DNA from: Marsupella aquatica
Lineage: Eukaryota; Marchantiophyta
Assembly (NCBI GenBank): GCA_973895155.1
Contig: OZ316898.1
Location: 9,548,001 to 9,612,000 of the forward strand
Direction: 5' to 3'
Length of the DNA stretch: 64,000 bases
Shown here: piece by piece, positions 35,068-47,760 of the stretch
Numbering within the stretch: position 1 is the first letter of the stretch
How the letters are laid out: each line of letters opens with the position of its first letter
Program-made: the position numbers and the translations under genes
Notes under the pieces: model-generated
Databases searched by the model: none
What the model saw: the letters and a program-made list of their open reading frames with translations, nothing else
Told to the model about the DNA's origin: nothing

Positions 35068-38029
35068 TTGATGTTAATATCTTTTACTATTCTGAATGGC
35101 TTACGTAGCAAAGAGTATTAATTATGTGGGGATTAAATATGCCAATCATTCCGTCAGATAGGAAAATGAAGGGTCACGATGAAGGGAAAATATGGGGTGC
35201 CTGGTGAAATCAAAGAGTTGGTTCCATTGAGTGATAGTTACTCATCTAGAAATGAAAGCTTCGAAATTGGGGGAAATAGGGGGTGGCCTGACCAACTGTG
35301 ACTAAGAACAACTTGTACAAGTGACTTCACATTGACACTAAGTCATTTCTATATCACTCCTTGTGCTTCGTGTCAATGTTAGTAAGTTTAAATTGGTTGA
35401 AGAGGTTTTTTGACAAGGGAATAACAGTTATTGTGTATCTTTGGTAACCACGAATTATGGTAATTGTGGTTTAAACCAAGGCTATTTATCTACACACAGC
35501 ATAGCATTTGGCAGCAATGCTAGGGAAGATCCTAGATTCTCTCAAATCTTCCAAGTCATTGGACATAGACTTGTGATTGGAAAGCCTTTTCCTGCCATGT
35601 GCCCAGAGAATGGTGTTCTAGATATTAACCGGGCTCATGACTTGGCCTGAAATTGTCTTGTTGTCTGATATTGATTTTTAATATTAAACATTTCTGTCCA
35701 TTTTGCAAGGCTCACAAATCACGTTTTTCAACAACTTTACATTTCAATTACTATCACGGATAATGCCACATCTTATTCAATGAGCACACAAATAATGCCA
35801 CCCAAAAATTAACATGGGTAAGCCTATATCATGGGAGGCGTTCGAGTGGTGATGCAAATAAGATTCATGTAGTAAGCCTCACAAGACCTGAACGACCCTA
35901 GACTCGTTCACGTAGTAGTGGGCAACCAAAGAGAGAAGCTCAGTAGCAGCTCCAAAGCTTGAGATTTAATGCAAAGACAGCGGAAAGGCATCAATAGTCA
36001 CTGTGCTTCTGTTGAAAACTTCCTTGCTTCAATACTGTAGGTGAAAGACTTCGAAGACTCACGTTGATCGTCCAAAGTCTCATAGCGGCAATGAGTCACG
36101 TGTACTACAGTAGCCTCCCAAGACCTTAAAGACCGTGCTAGACTCCTTCGTGTAAAACCCTAAATGCTAAACCAAAGATAGGCTCAGAATTTGTCGTTTT
36201 TAGCTAGTTTGGCTAATGTCAGCTTCTCCAAGGAGGAGATATTGTTTATCAGTTTTACTGAGTTACTTCATATATCCCTAGATTTCTGGACAATGGCGAA
36301 TGGGGTCCATGATTTGGTGTAAAGTGGCTAACATATATAACAAAGAATCTAAGTGACTATTGGTGTACAGTTAGCAAAGTGGGGAACACTTTTTGAGGAT
36401 GTGTAATTTGGCGAGTTTGGTGAAAATACGCTTACTCAGAAGCAGCTCCAAAGCTCAAGAATTCGTGCAAAGACAGCTGACAGGCACCAATTTTCCCCTT
36501 CTGCTGACAAATTCCTGGTTCCCGACTATAGGTGAAAGACTTCGAAGACTCATGTTGATCTTTTCAAGAGTACCATCGAGGAGGGCACCGTGGATGCCAT
36601 CCTCAAGATCCGGGTCAAGTAGAGTAGCTTTTGCTCCAGAATGATTGTTCCTGCCAATAAACAGTGTGTTCTGTGTGCTGCCTGGCTCCACCACAAGTCC
36701 AACAAGTCGACAAGTCTTTGGGAAGTGAGTTGTTCCTGCTCATGGTGCAGACACGTAGTGCTCGTTGATTGGGATTTTGAAAGAATTTTTTAATGGAGAC
36801 TTGGACGGTGATTTTGTTTCATGAATGGGTGGGGTCAACCAAGGCTTGCAAGTGGCCAAATTACTCGAGGGGGGGGGAGTGCGCCACCTTCGGTTTCGTA
36901 AGGGTGGCTTTACAAGAACTTGGGAGCAACAATTTATTTTTTTCTTTCTAAAGTGTGAAATGCAATCTAACCTTTCATATGTGGGAACCGGTCACATTTC
37001 ACTCTACATGATCTTGGTATCACAATCAAGCATAAATATTACCCAACCTAGTCACCTGTCAGTGGGCGGCCCCTGGTGGATCCCATTTTTTGCTGTGATG
37101 TGTGCAAGATTTGTTGTTAAAAACTTAGACCTCCTTGTGAGGTGGTCTAAAAACGTGGAGAAAATGGCTGCTTCTTTTTAGGGAATTGCATTGATTACTT
37201 CCTAACCTGACCCATTTTGGCTCAGGGTTTTCAATTTTGTGTAAGATGGTCATCAGCTCTGCTTTGGATGGAGAGACACTGAATTGCCCCACCCTCTTGT
37301 AAAGCCCCCTTAATGGCAAAAATTGGTCAAATTCCAACTCACTTAAACCACACTTGTCTTACAAAAGCTCCCTATTGCTCATTCCTGAATAGTGTACTTG
37401 CCATAAATGAAGGTGTCCACTTTATATTGTGAGCTACAGGTAATTGCGGTTTAACATCCACTTAGCTTTTATAAGAGCATCTCGAACCCAAGGGGGTTTT
37501 GCTTATTTGGTACATTATATATTCAGTCTGACAATTATATATTTAGTTCACTTACTTTACGTGTCATTAGGAGTCAACTGAAAGGCAGCCCCAACCTTGA
37601 TGGGGTAATTTCCCTACACAGCAGGTATCAACATTTGACAGCCATAGATTGAGATCTTGAAAACCTAGCAACGAGCCCACTAAGGAGTCAAGTAATGTAT
37701 AATCTCCCATATACAGATCCAATAACCCCATTACTAAATTTATCCTTTTCCCACCTACACACACACTAGACAGAATCCCTCCCTCCTCCTACTCTCCCTC
37801 CTTCCTGGCCATTCCCTCTGTCCTTTCAAGTTTGTAAAACCACAGTGTGAGGGATGTTGGCAAAGTCTTTATTTGGATGGTTGATGTTTTACCACTTTAG
37901 TGAGAATCATTCACCCATGTAAGACATTTTTTCTGTTTTAAAAAGAGAAGGCTTTCAAAGTGAGATTTGAACCCAAGACCACCAGGCTACTTGAAGTCCA
38001 AACCTCTCTTGTACTTAATTTGTGACCTC
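35068..38029. other. Intergenic region with decayed repeats
   Basis: No convincing gene. It holds two related segments, 35938-36070 and 36430-36560, sharing AGCAGCTCCAAAGCT and GTGAAAGACTTCGAAGACTC. A minus-strand frame at 36694-36455 is more protein-like than most but unrecognised. At about 36870-37160 words such as GGTGGCTTTACAAGA and GAGGTGGTCTAAAA recur at about 54470-54800. Confidence 0.5.
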
Positions 38030-38900
38030 GCCCTGAAAGATCACTTTAGGGGGGCTTCTTGCCCTAGCCACTAGGGAATTTCTTCAAACACTTGGGATCT
38101 TCTTAGGAAGCTCACCTTAAGAGGAACAATGAAGGTCACTTTTTATCTACCTGGAAGCTCCCTTCTTGGACTATCTTGTCTACTTCTCCAGTTTACTAAA
38201 GGGATTTTTCTAGTGGTTTTCTGCTGTAAGAACGGCAGGGAACCAAGGCCAGAATGAATACCTTTAATATTGAAATCAATAGTCCTTGTTTGCAAAGAGA
38301 TAAAAGTCTTCACGTGGACTTTCTTGCTAGTAAAGTTCCCGAGTGTGATCTTCGTGGAAGGTCTGATGCTGGACTTTCATGCCATAGCCAATGTTGCAAA
38401 AAAAAACGAGGAGAACCACTGCCTGGGGGCTGGGGTGACCTAAGTCCCGGATACCTCACTTATTTTTGCCCAACCCATCATCCGACAATCATGTACGAAT
38501 AAATAAGGTTTTCATTGGACTTTGTAAGTGGAAGACTTATGATCAGAGATCATTAAGGTTGTTTTAATCTGATTTTGAGGATTTTCAAAACAAAATTAGG
38601 GAATGTTCCTACAATCTAGCCTAGAATATTCAAATTTTGGGGGGATTTTAATTTTTTTTGGACCCCCTTGGAGTGAGGTCTTGACACCTAGGTATCAAGT
38701 TCAATCCTCAACCAACCAATTTGCTCCACACTTCTGATGTACATGGGACTTATAGGTTAATGCACTCTGACTTGCATGCAACAGCTCAAACATTCTTAAG
38801 AGGGTTTGATTTACTCGGGCCTCTTGTCAATTTCCTATTATTTAGTGATATATCCTCCTACACCCCTCCTTTGCTTTACCACACTTTTTAGTTTGATCTG
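38030..38900. repeat. Dispersed repeat, copy 1
   Basis: Matches 52290-52940 in the same orientation, with many substitutions and indels. Shared anchors are ACCTGGAAGCTCCC.CTTGGA, TGGACTTTCTTGC, GGAAGGTCT..TGCTGGACTT, TCAACCAACC and TTGCTCCACA. No reading frame is conserved between the two. Type unknown. Confidence 0.7.
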
Positions 38901-40960
38901 ACTAGCTTTGTGTCCAGTCGATCTTGGAGTTGACTTGGGGGTTTCATTTCCACAAAAATGACACATCATGTGCGACGAAGGAGAGGGTCGTTTCATTGGT
39001 TCAAAGGAAAGACTTAAGAATTTTCTCAAAAGAATAGACATGGTTGACAAAATTAGGGTTTAGGGTCTAATTACTCTTGTGACAGGCTGGAGCAAGTTTG
39101 GTTCTAAATATATATAATTTTTCATAGCTTTCAAGCTTTTTTGGCAACAAAATATGGTTTTTGGCTAGAGGTTTTTGTAGCCAGGTCAAAGCTTGCACAA
39201 AAATAAATATTATCCCCCATTTTCCCTTCTTCTCTTTCCCCACCTCAGTGTTACTTTTTTCATGTACTCCACTTTTTCCCATTTGTCTTGCTTTTCGATC
39301 TCTTTTATCTGTCCAACTCTTTTTTCCTCCGGGCCAGGTTCTCTCTATCTATTCCCTCTTTATTATGAGCTTGCGCCTCCATCCCATGCGTAGTTTCTTA
39401 TTCTCTTGGGAGGATAATAATGCTTAATATGTATTCCCCATGAAAAGGTCACATATACACTTCGATATAACCCCCAAATATGGTACTTTTATGTGTGATT
39501 GTGAGTCCCTCACTTGCAAGCAGACAGTATCTGCATAAAGACGTACTACATGTACCGTTCTGTCATTTGATTACTTGCACCTCAAGTGAACAAAGTGTCA
39601 ATTTGATTTGTGTTGGCTCAAAGAGCATCCTGGTTTTTATGTTTCCCAATTTTCACTCATAAATTTATTTTTCCGGTCATTGTATGCAATTTTGTTTTTT
39701 CAGCGAAACCTTGAAATACTTCATTGATAGTCCAATACTCATTAATTCACGATACCACCATTGTGGCTTTCTTACGTAGAACAAAATGCAAGGGAAATGT
39801 TTTTTAAATCGTTGAAGGTTGTTGACTTCGTGTTCACGAGAGGATAATATTTGGAAATTGTTAAAGTGTGCTGTCAAGTTGTGTTATGCATGCAACCAAA
39901 AAAATCTTGGATTGGTACTCTAAAGTTTTAGGTGGCTGACTGTTTCTAATAAAGTGACCCTATCAATACCTTGTCAATGCAAGAAAGCTTGTATCCTTTA
40001 AGATTCCTCTGCGCTCGCTTCCCTAGTTCCCTGTCACTTGTTTCACTATTCACCTTTACTGATATTATATTATTATATTTTTCAACTAAAAGGTTGATAC
40101 TTGCAAGGCTTCCCTCTTTGTTTACTCTTTGGCTCACTCCAAGAATATTTGAAATATGATTTGTTTTTTAATTTTTTTTCTAAACTTGCGCAAAGTCAGG
40201 TGGCAGTACAGTACTTTGGTGGACATAGATGTACGGCATGTACTTTGGTGTACATTGACGTACTGAATGTATTCTGGTGCAAGTGTACAGTGGCCATAAA
40301 GTGGGGTAGGTACCATCATACAAGAGGGAGGGTGAGGGGAAGCCTTGAGATGGTTGCGGTTCAGCTCATGTGTTTTCATGGTGCTCTTCTTAACAAAAAT
40401 TATTACAGGTCATGCTTAACCATAACTTGCTCTATAAGGGAAGTGTCCAAAACTTCCCTCTTTTTTCACAATTCAATCAATGTTTTACTCTAGCATGTCA
40501 GTTTGCTCTACAATTTCAGAAAATTAATTCCATTTAATGGTAACTACTGGTAAATTGTACCTTTTGAAGGGCAGTTGTGATTTACAGTCTAGCCTTCATG
40601 ATGTAGGTAAACTGGAACCACAACTGAAGCTTATTTGTTTAGTAACAATATATCATGATATTTAAACTATACTTGCGATGCAAGTAAGGATCAAAGGATG
40701 GGAGATTCCGAACTGTAAACAGAGACGGGATTCATGAGTCAAGAAATGACTGAGGCCCTTCCAATAGATTCATGCACACATATGTACAGCCTCAAGGAGC
40801 ACTCACTTGGCTCCTGAGCTGCTGGGTCATGCAAAGCTTGCACGAAGGAAATGTCTTATTGGAGAGGGAGAAACAGTTGTAATAAAATATTAGCGACATA
40901 TTTTTCTCACCTCAGCAACTTCTGTGCAAAGCAGGCAACAATTAAGGTAGTTACCTAGTA
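38901..40960. other. Intergenic sequence left of the small Helitron
   Basis: No gene recognised. Includes a telomere-like TTAGGGTTTAGGG at about 39053-39065 and A/T-rich stretches. Confidence 0.5.
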
Positions 40961-41173
40961 CTAGCCCAATTACCCGTTCCTTGAACGTAAACAGATAAGA
41001 AGAAAAAAAATTTTGCACAATAATATTTCTATGCTATTTTGTTAATCCTCATTTTAAGTGTTTTTTAATTGAGATTCATAATCACTTTTTCTGTACTGGG
41101 GTAACGGTCTAGATGCTTCACTCTAGACCCTAGGCCCTTAAGAGTAGACTTCATTCGCACTTTTATAGTAAGA
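40961..41173 (-). mobile_element. 213-bp non-autonomous Helitron
   Basis: Same ends as the 10.7-kb Helitron. At the left, CTAG plus CGTTCCTTGAACG (40975-40987); at the right, GGTCTAGA/TCTAGACC stem, then TATAGTAAGA, so the minus strand begins TCTTACTA. Flanks are A (40960) and T (41174). The interior is A/T-rich, non-coding and not an obvious slice of the large element. Confidence 0.87.
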
Positions 41174-41553
41174 TTAGTATGCATTTGATGGCTGGTTGTT
41201 GGTCCCTCCTTTCAAGTTTGGGAGGAAGAGCTTAAGTTTGGCATTAGATATTAGAGTATATGATAAATAGCCACATTTACATCATTGGGTAGCACGCTAG
41301 TGGAGGTCTTGCATTGGATTGGGATCCGGAGGTCTAGGGCTTCAGCCTTGCACTCAGCATGTGCCTTTTCATAACGATGCAAGCGAGTTAAAAGAGGCTC
41401 AGGGAAGGGCCTGTAGCTCAGGTTTGAGTGTTTGCTATTATTGCAACTATCCCCAATACCCTCTAGCTTGGGTTTCAGTGTTTGCTATTATTGCACCTAA
41501 CCTGATCGACTACCAGTGTCTATACATAGGAACGGCTCTCTGTACCTACTGTA
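41174..41553. other. Spacer with a short direct repeat
   Basis: Contains two copies of a segment ending GTGTTTGCTATTATTGCA (at about 41427 and 41479). No gene seen. Confidence 0.5.
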
Positions 41554-42416
41554 GACTCCCATGCACACCCCTCCCCACAAGCATATTTGGTCTGAATGTC
41601 AATTTTCAAGAGGAATTTCACCCTATGCTTCACTTTAAGGAGTAACTCATGAATTTCATGGTATACGCTGATGTCCCTGTACTTAGACTCCCATGACCAC
41701 CCCTCACAAGCATACTTGGTCTGAATGTGAAATTGCAAGAGAAATATCACCCTCTGTTTCACTTTGAGGAGTCACTCATGAATTTCATGGTATTTGATGG
41801 CAAAGACTTTGGTGTCACAGCCGTACCTAGACTCCCATGTCCACCCCTCATCACACGCATAGTTGGTCTGAATGCATGTGAAATTGCAAGAGAAATATCA
41901 CCCTATGCTTCACTTTAAGGAGTAACTCATGAATTTCATGGTAGGCTTTGGTGGCAAAGACTTTGATGTCACAGCCGTACCTAGACTCCCAGGTCCACCC
42001 TCATCACAAGCATACTTGGTCTGAATGTGAAATTGCAAGAGAAATATCACCCTATGCTTCACTTTAAGGAGTAACTCATGAATTTCATGGTAGGCTTTTG
42101 ATGGCAAAGACTTTGATGTCACAGCCGTACCTAGCTAGACTCCCATGTCCACCCCTCATCACAAGCATACTTGGTCTGAATGTCAAAATTGCAAGAGGAA
42201 TTTCACCCAGGCCTATGGTCCACTTTAAGGAAGTGTCCCCTGAATTTCTTGGTAGACTTTGATGGCGAAGACTTTGATGTCCCTGTACCTAGACTCCCAT
42301 GTCCACCCCTCATCACAAGCAAACTTAGTCTGAATGTCAAATTTCCAGAGAAAGTTCACCCTATGGTTCACTTTCAAGAGTATCTCATGAATTTCATGGT
42401 AGACTTTGATGGCAAA
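41554..42416. repeat. Tandem array, six units of about 132-154 bp
   Basis: The word GACTCCCA(T/G) or GACTCCCATG marks unit starts at 41554, 41686, 41830, 41984, 42138 and 42292, giving steps of 132, 144, 154, 154 and 154 bp. Units share ACAAGCATACTTGGTCTGAA and CTCATGAATTTCATGGTA. Open frames across it are by-products of the periodicity. Confidence 0.93.
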
Positions 42417-43185
42417 TTACAATTACAGTCGAGAAGAGCCAAATGCCTATGCGCTGCATGATTATAATGAGGGGGCCCGATGTGAGAACAGAGCTAGAAA
42501 TCGATGGCGAGGCACTGACTGCGAGGTGGAGTATAGTATAGATTTGATTTGTCTCTATCACCAAGCCACTTGATAGCGAGCTAATTGGCTGATATGTGAT
42601 GATTGTCATGTGAGTCTCGTAAAGTTGAAATCCCAATTATTCGGAAGCACGCTTTCCACAGAATGGTACAGTGACCAACCTGACCTTGCGAAAGAGCTAG
42701 TCTACACTAGCTGATCCGTCGATTTAAGCCAAGTTTGTCAATTCATTAGATCTCACTTGCTCCCACGCAGGAATATCGGGAGGAATATGATACCTGGCAC
42801 TCGGAGACCCGTTCAGCGATGGCTTGCACTTGGAGACCCGTTCAGCGATGGCTTCAGCAGTCTGGCAATAGTTAAACCTTCTTGTTTTGTATGTCAGATT
42901 CGACGACGTGGTTATCAGAAGCAGCTGTCGAAACCGGGCCTTGTTCGATGCATGCAACTGAATTCTCAAGCTCAGAGAGTCAGAATTCAATTCGTGTCAT
43001 TCCCATCTGAAACCAAATGCCTGATCAAATGAATTGTATCGGTTGGCTGAGTTCAATTTCCGACCATAGCTAGCAGTCTTAGGTGCGACGGCCCGTAGAT
43101 CTTCCGCAGGTTGCCGCTTGGTTGAGCAGCTGGAGCGAGCAGCAGCTGCGTGAACTGGCGGACAAGTGCAGCCTCCGTGTGTCCG
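42417..43185. other. 5' flank of RLK-B
   Basis: Includes a tandem repeat of about 32 bp (CTTGGAGACCCGTTCAGCGA type, at about 42797 and 42829). The remainder should hold the promoter and 5' UTR of the kinase. Confidence 0.5.
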
Positions 43186-45971
43186 ATGGCCACCTCGAAT
43201 CAACACGCTGGCGACATGGCACATCAAATGCTCTACTTGTTGTGGCTTTTGCTGGCGTTCAGCTTGATGTGCACTCCCTTCTTGCTCTGGCCCGTTCAGG
43301 CGAATTGGAACTATAGCTCCAACCCGGCTGATTACGACTTCGGCTGGTTAGCCAATGGCACAGATCATAGCGGTCCGGAGCCGTACTGTACGTTTTGCAT
43401 TAACGCATTGACATATGACACCTCCTATAATCGAACAGTTGCAGATGAAGCAAGAGGCCATTACTGGAATCGCACAATTGGCACTTATAGGTGTGATGGC
43501 GTTGAAGATAATGAGCACTGGGCTTACCACCAACCCACACGAACCATCGTCTTCGGAAATCTTACTCAAGTTCTCTGCATCGAGGCTAGCACTTGGACTA
43601 CTCTGGGTCTACTGAAGTTGCGGCCCTGCAATTCTTCTGCGATCAGTCAACAGTGGAGGAGGAACGGCAGTCGCGTGATCAGTGCATTGCCAGGGCCAAA
43701 TGGGGAGGAGCTATTCATAGTGGGAAAATTCCCTGACAAGAACACGAATCCTACTACCCAAGTTAACATAATACAAGTGACGTTGCAGTCATCCCTCGCC
43801 AGTACCTCAGGTCAAGGGTTTTTCTTTTCCTCTAATTTCATATTTCTCTCCGCAAAGGGCTTGATCGATAGGGCTACCAACAGATTCACAACCCAAGGGT
43901 TGCTTGAAATCACAAATTCCTCTCTGGATAATATTGTGAATGGAGGTTTCGAAAAGAGCACTATTATAGCTGGATCTGACATTACTTTTAACGACTGGAC
44001 CCAACCGGTGCCCAGCTATTTCTCCCTTTGCGGATGGGTCATCGACTATGGTCCGATAGATTATGTCAAATCTGGATTGCTTGCACCTTTTGAAGGCTCA
44101 TACAGTATACATTTGAATACTCACTCAGATACTGATCACTTTGGTCAGGTCAGTCAAACAATTAGAACGGAGGCGGGGAGTGAGTACCTTCTATCGTTCT
44201 ATTTCAACGGCTTTCCGCCACAGTTGTACATAGGGTTGTCTCGGCCAACATGGCAGTGCAGTCCAACGTACAACGAAGCTCGGTTGATGGTGCGGGTAAC
44301 TAACGCGAGTTTTACAGACAAGATCTCAGCAGGAGTTTCAAATGACCGGACTGAATTACAGCAGAACTTTAGCATTAATGTAGCCAGGTCAAACAGCCTC
44401 AACATAGGAAATTTATGGCAGCTCCATTCGGTAAAGTTCAGGGCCTCGACTAATGTCACCACGATTTCCTTCAGTAGCCTGAATTTTAATAACTCGTGCG
44501 GGCCAATGATAGATAACGTCATCCTGAGACGTCTTAAGCCACGATCTTTCTGGGAAAGCAAGACATTTCAGGCAGTTGTTGGATCCGTTGCTGGACTTGT
44601 TTTTCTCATGGCATTTCTTCTTGGTATTGTCGTAGCGAGGAGGAGGTTCTGCTTGTCTGAGGAAGACTACTCTGACTTGTACAAGACTGAGAATGCAAGA
44701 ATATTTTCTGTCAAAGAGCTGAGCGCCTCCACGAAGAAATTCAGTGCTGTTCTGGGAGAGGGGGCATTCGGTACTGTATACAAAGCTGATTTTCCAGATG
44801 GCACAATAGGTGCAGTCAAAGTGGAGAAGCTGAAGCAGTTTCATCTTTCGACCAAAGTTCTCGCCTCGGACGAAATTGCTGTTTTACTCAGAGTTCATCA
44901 CCGCAATTTGGTGAACTTGACGGGCTTCTGCATTCACAAAGGTTTGTAGCTTACTCCCAATCGATCTCTCGGGGAGTCCCTCTCCAAACTACACCAACAA
45001 GAATGCTAGAGGTCTAAGTTTGGTTGCATCGGGGCTCAGGGAGTGATATAGTTTCTCGAGCTCTTTCAAAGCTTTTAAGAATTGAGGAATGGTGACTGTA
45101 TGACCCGTTAAAATATTGCATTGTACGAATTTGTGCAGGGAGACATATGTTGGTATTTGAGTATCTTCCAAATGGAAGCCTCTACGATCGACTCCATCAG
45201 TCTGTCATACCGGTGTCTGCCGCAGATATAATGAATTCCGTCGAACTCCGTGACCTATACGCGAACGTACTCCCGTGGCACACGCGGGTCAAAATTGCCT
45301 CCAACGTGGCCTATGGCCTTGAATACCTCCACCACGATGCAGATCCTCCGATTGTGCATAGGGATGTGAAGTCGCGGAACATCCTACTCACAGCCACGGA
45401 TTCAGCTAAGCTTGCTGACTTCGGGCTTTCCAGATCTGCTCCTTTAGATGCCACAAAGTTCGAGTCCATCGAGACCATGGTGAGAGGCTCAATTGGGTAT
45501 TTGGATCCACAGTACTTCCAGACTGGAGTCTTCTCTTCCAAGAGCGATGTGTACAGCTACGGAGTTGTATTACTGGAGCTCATCTCTGGCCATCAAGCCA
45601 TCCACAATGCCGCTGCACTCACCTACTGGGCAGCTCCCTTCATGACGAGCCCATCCCTGTATCACGAGCTGGTGGACAAGAAGCTTAGAGGAAAATACGA
45701 ACCGGATGAGATGGCCTCTCTAGTTGAACTGTCGATTATGTGCACGCAAGAAGACAGTAGAATGAGGCCCACCATGCGGCAGGTCGTTGCGTTTCTCAAT
45801 GCCCGGGGCCTTGAAGTAGCTGGAGGTGAATCTCACGAGCAAATAGAGGCCCCGTCCATATCAAGGGAGGATTACCATAAGATGAAGCCAATGTTCACAG
45901 ATTTGGAGGCGTTGCCGAACTTCTCTGGTAGTAATGAGAACATTTTCTTCAGCCCACAGCCTAGAGACTAA
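43186..45971 (+). CDS. Receptor-like kinase with R-type lectin-like and DUF642 ectodomain (RLK-B), two exons
   Basis: 862 aa. Exons 43186-44941 and 45139-45971, with a 197-bp intron (AAAG|GTTTGT ... TGCAG|GG) at the same codon as in RLK1. The ATG at 43186 (or 43216) precedes a signal peptide (LLWLLLAFSLMCTPFLLW). The ectodomain has Cys pairs, SQQWRRNGSRVISAL (about 154), then DUF642 from IVNGGFEKST (about 250) to CGPMIDNV (about 438). The membrane helix is at about 463-484, followed by a short juxtamembrane segment. The kinase is complete: LGEGAFG, GAVKVEK, SDEIAVLL, VHRDVKS, DFGLS, RGSIGYLDPQYF. It is the intact partner of the block A fragment and converges on the GTPase gene at 48506-50071. 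Role inferred: perception of a wall- or glycan-related signal at the cell surface. Confidence 0.9.
44942..45138 (+). other. Intron of RLK-B
   Basis: 197 bp, GT-AG, phase 1, nearly identical to the block A intron (12913-13109). Near-identity of an intron implies the two copies separated recently or have been homogenised. Confidence 0.9.
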
Positions 45972-46969
45972 AATTTTGCATCATCAGGAGATGCACATGC
46001 ACGATGATTAGTACGACTGTTGAGGAGCTTGACACACGCAAAAGAGATGCTTGGAAAGCTACATTTCCATAAAACAGTTCACTTAATATGTGATACCAAC
46101 ATCATTCAAAGTATTTGTTCGAGAGAGATTGTATCGGGGATTGTATTTTGATGTAGAAGCACAAAGAAAAAACTTCCATATCATGGATTTACATTGATCC
46201 AATATGGGTTGAGATTTAGTTGAATAGGACGTGTAGAACGTCGCTCATGTGTATTTCGAAGAGACTTGAATTTGGAAGTATAATGTAAATTTGTTTTTCT
46301 GAAGAAGCTTACCATGGTGGAGGAAAGTCACGGGATATTACTTGGATTAGAAACAAGATCTTCTTGCTACAAGGTCCACATATTGTTTACCAATTATCGT
46401 AACTTCTGTGAACTAGTTGGTTACGGTAGTCCCTTCAGACGACTCAGCTCGTTCAGGTATGGCTGTGTATTCAGCCAAAGCTGTGTGTATGAGAGAATCA
46501 GCCTTCTGTTATGTGAATTTGGCTGTCTCTAGGATCCACTTCTCTTGGAGTGAGACATTGGCCTTCAACCTGAGCTTTTATCATTTTTTGGGTTACTTGG
46601 GACTCATCTTTTGATGGAAGTCCTTTGAATGGATAAGCACCAGGTACCATCCCAAAGAGTCACTGACAGTATTAGTCCTTGGGAGGTTGTAATATACATT
46701 AACAACGATGATTGGAAGGCCCTGATAAAGAGTAGCTTTTCCATTTCCAGCCCTTTTCTCCCAACCATCTGGACTTTTTTTGGCCATCTGCACTGTATAT
46801 TTGCACTGTCAGCATTTTGGGTTTCTGATGATTAATGGTCTCGGGCCTTGTCCTCTTTCTTGAGGTTAAGCATCCGTGAAGCAGGTACAGTGTCAGTTTG
46901 GTGAGCTCTTTTAAGCCCAATTTTCGACTTGAGTGAGTCTAGCCAAACGGATTGATTAGTATGGGACCG
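45972..46969. other. Block B spacer homologous to block A
   Basis: Non-coding. It matches the reverse complement of about 10990-12060 in segments. A stretch of about 350 bp (roughly 46180-46540) has no counterpart in block A, and 46001-46047 is inverted relative to it. Confidence 0.7.
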
Positions 46970-47760
46970 CTTAATGCAAGCCAGATTGATCATGGGGACC
47001 CAGGAGAAATCATGGGCTGATCATGGGGACCCAGGAAATCATTGGCTGGTGCATTACCAGTGTTGAGTTGTAAACTAACATAATCAGAAAATAGATCGCG
47101 ATAAGTACAACAGCGGTGAGTGGCGCCCGATTCAGCAATCCAAAGATGAGAACCTGGAGAAGTAACAGACGAACGTAGAGCAGAGATGGATCGTAAAGAA
47201 ATAGAACAGTCGAGTCCGTCTAGAATACCTAGGCGCATCCTGAGTGGAGACCAAAGGTGCTGTGAAGCGGGCAAGCTGGAAGATTTATTGATCAGGCGTT
47301 CTTGAAGTGCAGGATTGGGTAGCCAACCTCTGCGACGGAGAAGAAGAAAATTGGTAAAAACAGAGCTCCTCCCGATGACGAGGAGATTACAGTAGGAGCA
47401 GTATGCCAAGCAGGAGAGCGAGGACTACAGGAAGTAAGGATAGCAAGTTCAGCAGATTTAAGGGCAACCCGGGTTTCTTCACAAATTCAAGCATGAGGGT
47501 ATCCGCGATGGCAGGTTCTTAGGATCCTGACGAAGCTGTTGTCGTTTAATCATGGGAAGCCCAAGATAACAAATGAGACTCCAAATGTGAATGAATTGGA
47601 TACGATCCGGGATGTCCAATTTAAGAGAGATGCCTCGATCCAAAGCGGCCTGGTACGTTGCACAGAAATTCTCCAAATCAGTGCCTTTGTGACATAAGTG
47701 TTGAAAGTGGATCACTTTCCATAGAGATGCATAAGCCAACTCTCTCATATGAAGAGGCAA
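46970..47760 (-). pseudogene. Decayed copia gag-protease fragment
   Basis: The minus strand encodes gag-like LENFCATYQAALDRGISLKL and DIPDRIQFIH (47760-47479). Further downstream comes a protease-like WIAESGATH...RDLFSDYVSL (about 47155-47060). Frames are broken and no integrase or reverse transcriptase is visible. It belongs to a different copia lineage from the 4.75-kb element. The left edge carries a short tandem duplication (TGATCATGGGGACCCAGGA, at about 46987 and 47021). Confidence 0.75.

Noticed and set aside
36455-36694. Minus-strand frame possibly from a known protein
   Set aside because: Looks protein-like but I cannot assign it, and the flanking sequence is a decayed direct repeat.
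41521-42122. Open frames in the 154-bp array
   Set aside because: They arise on both strands from repeat periodicity and show no start context or homology.
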